NCBI GenBank assembly: GCA_964603685.1
Contig: CAZRWF010000002.1
Location: 1-64,000, forward strand
DNA: 64,000 bases
DNA from: UBA8401 sp964603685
GTDB taxonomy: Bacteria; Bacteroidota; Ignavibacteria; UBA10030; UBA8401
Direction: 5' to 3'
Made by a program: the position numbers and the translations under genes. The notes under the pieces are model-generated. The model ran no database searches. It saw only the letters and a program-made list of their open reading frames with translations, and had not been told where the DNA came from. The first letter of the stretch is position 1. Each line of letters opens with the position of its first letter. This document shows, in pieces, positions 60,064 through 64,000 of this stretch.

Positions 60064-60653
60064 GATGAATATTTTGTCAAACTTTCCAGATATTTTCCGA
60101 GAACGTCGAACTCGATGTTGACCGTGCTCCCCGTGCGGTATTTCCGAAAGACCGTATGTTCATACGTGAACGGAATAATTGCCACCGTAAAATTATCCCT
60201 TCCCAATCGCGCCACCGTCAGACTTGTCCCGTCGACACAGACAGATCCGACCGGTATCAAATATTTCCTGAACCGTTTCGGAAACGAAATGGTGACCAAC
60301 CAGCTGGTCGCCAATGTCCGGATGCCGACAACGCGGCCGGTGCAATCGACATGTCCTTGAACGATATGCCCGCTCAACCGATCGGAGAGCCGCACTGATC
60401 GTTCGAGGTTCACGAGCGATCCGGCAGACAGCGTGCCGAGATTGGTCTTCGACAGTGTCTCTTCCACCGCTTGAACGACAAACGTTTTCCCGGTCCGCCG
60501 AACGACGGTGAGACACACACCGTTGACGCATATGCTGTTATCGATCCGCAAAGTTGTGCTCACGGTCGGCGAGACGATGGTCAATTCTTTGCCCCCGCCG
60601 ATCGTCCGCACCGATCGAACGGTTCCGCATTCTTCCACTATTCCGGTGAACAT
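60060..60653 (-). CDS. ribE: Riboflavin synthase alpha subunit
   Basis: 197 residues with the two-fold barrel repeat of the enzyme: the first half starts MFTGIVEECGTVRSV and holds LRIDNSICVNGVCLTVV; the second half starts GHIVQGHVDCTGRVVG and holds PVGSVCVDGTSLTVA. It makes riboflavin from two molecules of 6,7-dimethyl-8-ribityllumazine. It belongs to a unit with ribD, separated by a beta-lactamase-like gene; ribA/B and ribH are not in the window, and ribF is in the rimP operon. The gene starts 3 bases after its upstream neighbour. Confidence 0.95.
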   Translation of the reverse strand: MFTGIVEECGTVRSVRTIGGGKELTIVSPTVSTTLRIDNSICVNGVCLTVVRRTGKTFVVQAVEETLSKTNLGTLSAGSLVNLERSVRLSDRLSGHIVQGHVDCTGRVVGIRTLATSWLVTISFPKRFRKYLIPVGSVCVDGTSLTVARLGRDNFTVAIIPFTYEHTVFRKYRTGSTVNIEFDVLGKYLESLTKYSS

Positions 60654-60656
60654 ACG

Positions 60657-61541
60657 TTAACGAGTGACTCCGTCATAAATCATTTTCGAAATCGTTGCGA
60701 TCGTTTCTATCCCCGACTTGTTGTTCGGAAGGTCTTTGGACAAAAGGACGATCACAAAGCTCCGGCCATCGGGCAAATACATGATGCCGGAGTCGTGCTG
60801 CACATTGGTGATGGAACCGGTCTTATGCGCGACCACCACACCGGCGGGAAGTTGCGCCGGAATCATATCCTTAAATTGCTGAGCTTTCAGAATATCAATC
60901 ATTTCGTCGCAGGCGCTCGGTGAAACAACGTTTTTGCGCGCGATCTGTTCAAAGAGCAGCCCCAATCCCAACGCGGAGGTCGTATTGTTTTTTCCTGCCC
61001 GGAACGCTTTAGAATCTTCCACGCCGCGAAGAACATTCACTGAAGTGATTTTGAGAGAATGCAACGTGGCCATGATATTCTCTGCACCGACGATGCCGAT
61101 GAGGATGTTCGTCGCCAGATTGCTGCTGACCGTGATCATTTTGAACACCAGAGAACGGATCGTCTCTTTTTTCCCGATTCGATGATAGAGTCCGTCGTCA
61201 CTGTCGTCCGATAAATCCATGGAATAGGAGGAACCGTCGATGATGCTCTGAAATTCATTCTTCACAAGAATCGAGTCGTCCAACGAGAATTTTCCTTCCG
61301 CCGCTTGACGAAAAACCTCGACCATCACGGGAGTTTTCATCGTGCTGGCGGCATGGAATAACATTTCTCCGTTGATGATCAACCGATCGGATGTTTGCAG
61401 ATCAATCACGGCAACGGCGTATGTTCCCCGCACACCGGCGAGCAGTGTCTCGATGTTTTTTCCGAGTCCGGAATACCGATCCGGCTGCGCAGCGGAGAGT
61501 TGTATGAAGGACATAAGCAGAACCGCAGTTTTTATCATCAT
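60657..61541 (-). CDS. Class A beta-lactamase-like serine hydrolase
   Basis: 294 residues from the first ATG of the pair at 61541; a signal peptide (MMIKTAVLLMSFIQLSAA) follows, so it is exported. Serine-hydrolase motifs are Ser66-x-x-Lys69 (ASTMKTP), Ser139-Ser140-Asn141 (SDN position) and Lys240-Thr-Gly (HKTGS). Glu175 lies 36 residues after the SSN serine, as Glu166 does in TEM-type enzymes, but the Asn170 position is Ala179. This suggests a carboxypeptidase-like or weak beta-lactamase relative rather than a proven resistance enzyme. It lies between ribD and ribE, 7 bases after ribD. Confidence 0.85.
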   Translation of the reverse strand: MMIKTAVLLMSFIQLSAAQPDRYSGLGKNIETLLAGVRGTYAVAVIDLQTSDRLIINGEMLFHAASTMKTPVMVEVFRQAAEGKFSLDDSILVKNEFQSIIDGSSYSMDLSDDSDDGLYHRIGKKETIRSLVFKMITVSSNLATNILIGIVGAENIMATLHSLKITSVNVLRGVEDSKAFRAGKNNTTSALGLGLLFEQIARKNVVSPSACDEMIDILKAQQFKDMIPAQLPAGVVVAHKTGSITNVQHDSGIMYLPDGRSFVIVLLSKDLPNNKSGIETIATISKMIYDGVTR

Positions 61542-61548
61542 ACGTCTG

Positions 61549-62652
61549 TCAATGAGGGCGATATCGAACGGCATATTCATGGAACCGATCGCTGCCGAAG
61601 CGACCGGTTCTCCGCCGAAACATACGGAAAGATACTGAAATTCCGTCAAAAGTTTTCAGTCCGGACCGCAGTTTTTTTCCCGCGGTGAAGAGATAAAGAA
61701 TATCCGCCGATCGCGACTCCAAAAATTCTTTATAGATCCGTTGACCGCCCTCGACCAAAACGGAGGAGATTCCCCGGGATGCGAGATCGTCCAACACAGC
61801 CGGAATGGCGATTTTCCCGTTCTTCGCCGGAAGTTCGACGACGGTAATCCCTTTTGACCGAAGTTGTTTTATTCTTTCCCTCACGGCGGCCGTGTTGTTG
61901 TGAGCGGTATACAGGATCGTCGAAGCGGCGGCATTAAAAATCTTGGAGCGCACGGATACGGACATTTTTCCGTCGAGTACGATACGGATGGGATTCTTCC
62001 CTTTCACATGCCGAACGGTCAATTCCGGATTGTCGATCGCAACGGTGTTTGCACCGACCAAAATAGCGTCATATCGGGCGCGCAAGCGGTGCACCTCTCT
62101 GCGCGATTGTAGTGTGGTAATCCACCGGTCGGCGGTGTTCGGTCCGGTGATAAATCCATCCGCCGATTGGGCCGCCTTGAGAGCAATGAACGGCCGATTG
62201 GCGGTGATAAACGTGAGGAACCGTTCGTTCAGCAATGCTGCATTTTTTTTACAGACGCCGATGCGGCATGGGATGCGATGACGTTTTAACATTCGAACGC
62301 CCTTGCCGGCAACCCGGGGATTGGGATCGATCATCGGGATGACGACTCGCCTAATACCGCTCCGGATGAGGGCTTCCGCACAAGGGGGCGTTTTGCCGTG
62401 ATGGGAGCACGGTTCCAAATTCACGTACATCGTTGCTCCGGTCACATCCGCTCCTCTCCGCCGCGCATCCTCCAACGCGTTAATTTCCGCATGCGGACCG
62501 CCATACCGTTGGTGATATCCTTCCCCCAACAAACGCCCGCCTTTAACGATCACCGCGCCGACCAACGGATTCGGACTGACGGAACCTTCCCCTTTTGCCG
62601 CAAGGCGCAAACATCGCTGCATCCAAAAACTATCACTTCGGCGTACACTCAT
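61549..62652 (-). CDS. ribD: Bifunctional riboflavin-specific deaminase/reductase
   Basis: 367 residues from the ATG at 62652. The N-terminal deaminase (about 10-145) binds zinc through HAEINAL and PCSHHGKTPPC; the C-terminal reductase (about 155-367) has FIALKAAQSADGFI, ILVGANTVAIDNPELTVR and VLVEGGQRIYKEFL. It performs the second and third steps of riboflavin synthesis. The ATG directly follows nine U residues of a terminator-like hairpin and has no Shine-Dalgarno sequence, so its expression may depend on read-through. The reductase tail reads SGLKTFDGISVSF and is complete. An upstream TTG start at 62691 would add 13 residues but lies in the hairpin. Confidence 0.93.
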   Translation of the reverse strand: MSVRRSDSFWMQRCLRLAAKGEGSVSPNPLVGAVIVKGGRLLGEGYHQRYGGPHAEINALEDARRRGADVTGATMYVNLEPCSHHGKTPPCAEALIRSGIRRVVIPMIDPNPRVAGKGVRMLKRHRIPCRIGVCKKNAALLNERFLTFITANRPFIALKAAQSADGFITGPNTADRWITTLQSRREVHRLRARYDAILVGANTVAIDNPELTVRHVKGKNPIRIVLDGKMSVSVRSKIFNAAASTILYTAHNNTAAVRERIKQLRSKGITVVELPAKNGKIAIPAVLDDLASRGISSVLVEGGQRIYKEFLESRSADILYLFTAGKKLRSGLKTFDGISVSFRMFRRRTGRFGSDRFHEYAVRYRPH

Positions 62653-62696
62653 AAAAAAAAAGACATTGTCATCGCAGAACGGGATGAACAATGTCT
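62653..62696 (-). terminator. Terminator-like hairpin abutting the ribD start codon
   Basis: Stem AGACATTG/CAATGTCT plus inner TCATC/GATGA with one bulged base and a 9-base loop, followed on the minus strand by nine U residues that run straight into the ribD ATG. It lies 22 bases after the Gfo/Idh stop. It is either the terminator of that gene with occasional read-through, or an attenuator for ribD. Confidence 0.8.
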
Positions 62697-62718
62697 CGAT
62701 GGTCGGTTTCGATGTATG

Positions 62719-63741
62719 TCATTGAAACGAGATCTCTTTACCCCGTGTGGCTGACTTGTAAATGGCGTCGACGATTTTCATCCGTTGTACCGCCTCTTGT
62801 GCGGTGGAAATAACGGGATGAATCCCGCGCAGTGATCCGGCAAAATGTTTTAATTCGTTTTCATACGATTTTTTTAATGCATTTTGCGAGGTATCGGTCT
62901 TCACGGGAGTGACGTTGACCACGTTTCCGTGCATTTCTTTATGGATCATCAGCGGATTGATCTTTCCGCTTCCTTGTTCCCCGTAGATATTGCAATAATA
63001 CAATTCGTTTTCGATGTGAAAATTCCAGCTGACCTCAATCGTGATCGTTGCGCCGTTTTTCATCGTCAGATACACCACCGACGAATCTTCCACTTTCGTT
63101 TTGTGATTATAGTTCATGGCATTCACCCGCTGCACTTCCGGATATCCCGTCATCCACAACGCGAGATCGAGCATAACGATCCCCATATCGAGAAAGACCC
63201 CGCCGCCGGACATTTCTTTTTGCTGAAACCATAAACTTTCCGACGATGGTTTTTTCAGCCAGCCCGCTTTTGCATAGAAGATCTTGCCCAATTCGCTGTT
63301 ATCGATAAAACTCCGGAGCATCATCGTATCCGGCCGGAATCGATGGTTCATTCCGACCATTAATTTCCGTTTATTTTTTTTCACCGATTCGGCGATCGCC
63401 ACGGCCTCTTCCAGCTTGCGGGCAATCGGTTTTTCCACAAACACATCTTTTTTGGATTCGAGACTGGCGATGGCGATCTCTTTATGGGCATCCGTGGAGG
63501 TGCAGATATCGACGGCATGCAGGTCTTCCGATGCCAGCATCTGCTCATAGGAAGTATAATATCGTGAGATCCCGTATTTTTCCGCAAGGGCGCGTGCACG
63601 CGTCTTATCACGGTCGCACACGCATGCGATCTCCACATCGGTTAACTTCGACAAAATGGGCAGATGGAATACCTGGGCGATCCATCCGAGGCCGACGATT
63701 CCGAGTTTCGGCCGCATGACTTTCTGTTCCGATGCACTCAT
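62719..63741 (-). CDS. Gfo/Idh/MocA-family oxidoreductase
   Basis: 340 residues. The Rossmann nucleotide-binding start is KLGIVGLGWIAQVFHLPIL (about 12-30), the conserved EKPIA lysine motif is near residue 100 (KDVFVEKPIARKLEEA), and GMNHRFRPD and GGGVFLDMGIVMLDLALW mark the substrate half. Family members oxidise sugars, inositols or their derivatives, or act in nucleotide-sugar synthesis; substrate unknown. It overlaps the dxs stop by 4 bases and is followed by the hairpin before ribD. A shorter start at residue 9 is possible. Confidence 0.88.
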   Translation of the reverse strand: MSASEQKVMRPKLGIVGLGWIAQVFHLPILSKLTDVEIACVCDRDKTRARALAEKYGISRYYTSYEQMLASEDLHAVDICTSTDAHKEIAIASLESKKDVFVEKPIARKLEEAVAIAESVKKNKRKLMVGMNHRFRPDTMMLRSFIDNSELGKIFYAKAGWLKKPSSESLWFQQKEMSGGGVFLDMGIVMLDLALWMTGYPEVQRVNAMNYNHKTKVEDSSVVYLTMKNGATITIEVSWNFHIENELYYCNIYGEQGSGKINPLMIHKEMHGNVVNVTPVKTDTSQNALKKSYENELKHFAGSLRGIHPVISTAQEAVQRMKIVDAIYKSATRGKEISFQ

Positions 63742-64000
63742 TGCGCTTTTCTTCCCGGCAGCTGAGATTGCTGCGTCTGTTGTTGATAAAATTCTTTCAC
63801 CACGGCCGCTATTCCGTTTCCGTCCAATTTTGTCATCTGTAACAGCTCGGCAGGAGTGCCGTGGGGAACATAACCGTCTGCCAGGCCATGGATCTTTAAT
63901 TTCACATTGCGGACTTGTAATACGGTCAATGCTTCCGAAACGGCTGATCCGAATCCGCCAAGCACGCTGTTTTCTTCCACCGTGACGATGGTGGAAAAAC
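63738..64000 (-). CDS. dxs: 1-deoxy-D-xylulose-5-phosphate synthase, C-terminal part
   Basis: Only the last 87 residues are in the window; the gene continues past the right edge. The visible FSTIVTVEENSVLGGFGSAV stretch, GLADGYVPHGTPAELLQ and LDGNGIAAVVKEF match the C-terminal transketolase domain of Dxs, with VTVEEN and IPQGT-like motifs. Dxs makes 1-deoxyxylulose 5-phosphate from pyruvate and glyceraldehyde 3-phosphate, the first step of the MEP isoprenoid pathway. It is the most upstream gene seen in the ribD-nagA region. The start and N-terminal domains cannot be seen here. Confidence 0.88.
   Translation of the reverse strand, partial: FSTIVTVEENSVLGGFGSAVSEALTVLQVRNVKLKIHGLADGYVPHGTPAELLQMTKLDGNGIAAVVKEFYQQQTQQSQLPGRKAQ

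Noticed and set aside
62640..62720. FMN riboswitch before ribD
   Set aside because: I looked for the conserved FMN-aptamer arms (such as AGGATCTTCGGGGCAGGG-like words) and found only a simple hairpin; nothing fits a six-arm aptamer.

Overview
The window looks like chromosomal core DNA from a Bacteroidota-lineage bacterium, most likely the Ignavibacteria/Chlorobi side of the phylum. This is inferred from gene families, not from an rRNA gene, which is absent. The pointers are a secreted subtilase ending in a type IX secretion sorting domain with the NYPNPFNP signature, a type III glutamine synthetase, a BshC bacillithiol-synthesis protein, and promoters with TAnnTT[TG]-like -10 boxes. Coding density is very high, many genes overlap by 4 bases (ATGA), and no stretch over 300 bases lacks a gene. 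I see no insertion sequence, phage, CRISPR array or rRNA. A 100-N assembly gap at 2870-2969 interrupts ygfZ.

Layout. 283-11428 (minus): an eleven-gene, tightly overlapping unit reading SDR reductase, yqeY-like, cvpA-like, mutS2, biotin carboxylase, biotin carrier, purL, ygfZ, free-Met-sulfoxide reductase, LOG-family protein, SirB1-like protein. Divergent from it is bshC (plus). 13236-24577 (minus): the translation/RNA operon rimP, nusA, infB, rbfA, truB, ribF, rpsO, pnp, then aroA and an orphan MalK/UgpC-type ATPase. 24671-36367 (minus): a very large beta-rich envelope protein, tRNA-Leu(CAA), a Tat-type glycosylasparaginase, the T9SS subtilase, and a glycolate-oxidase-like pair glcF/glcD with a small lipocalin-like gene.

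36552-42864: tyrosine phenol-lyase (plus), an outer-membrane barrel, an HD protein, nth, an unknown protein, tRNA-Lys(CTT), secG, and a membrane-tethered metallophosphoesterase. 42978-45829 (plus): a nucleoside salvage operon tdk, nupC-like transporter, purine nucleoside phosphorylase. 45832-48181 (minus): ctaA, ctaB, DUF420/CtaM, a heme A/oxidase assembly operon. 48297-51020 (plus): a secreted M28 peptidase with a TolB-like propeller and a PDZ domain. 51089-57291 (minus): hemerythrin-like, ABM-like and YIP1 genes; apt and tryptophanase; then an Lrp-type regulator followed by type III glutamine synthetase. 57427-64000 (minus): dxs (partial), Gfo/Idh oxidoreductase, ribD, a class-A beta-lactamase-like hydrolase, ribE, a PASTA protein, rpe, nagA.

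Themes. Twelve promoters can be read by eye; eleven have exactly a 17-bp spacer between a TTGnnn box and a TAnnTT box. Points worth following up: two terminator-like hairpins lying just upstream of the start codons of rimP and ribD; a 19-bp inverted repeat at the predicted start of the nucleoside-salvage transcript; a 30-bp-spaced direct repeat over the promoter of the Lrp-glutamine synthetase operon; and a tyrosine phenol-lyase and a tryptophanase with opposite diagnostic active-site residues 15 kb apart. I found no convincing wholly new multigene system.
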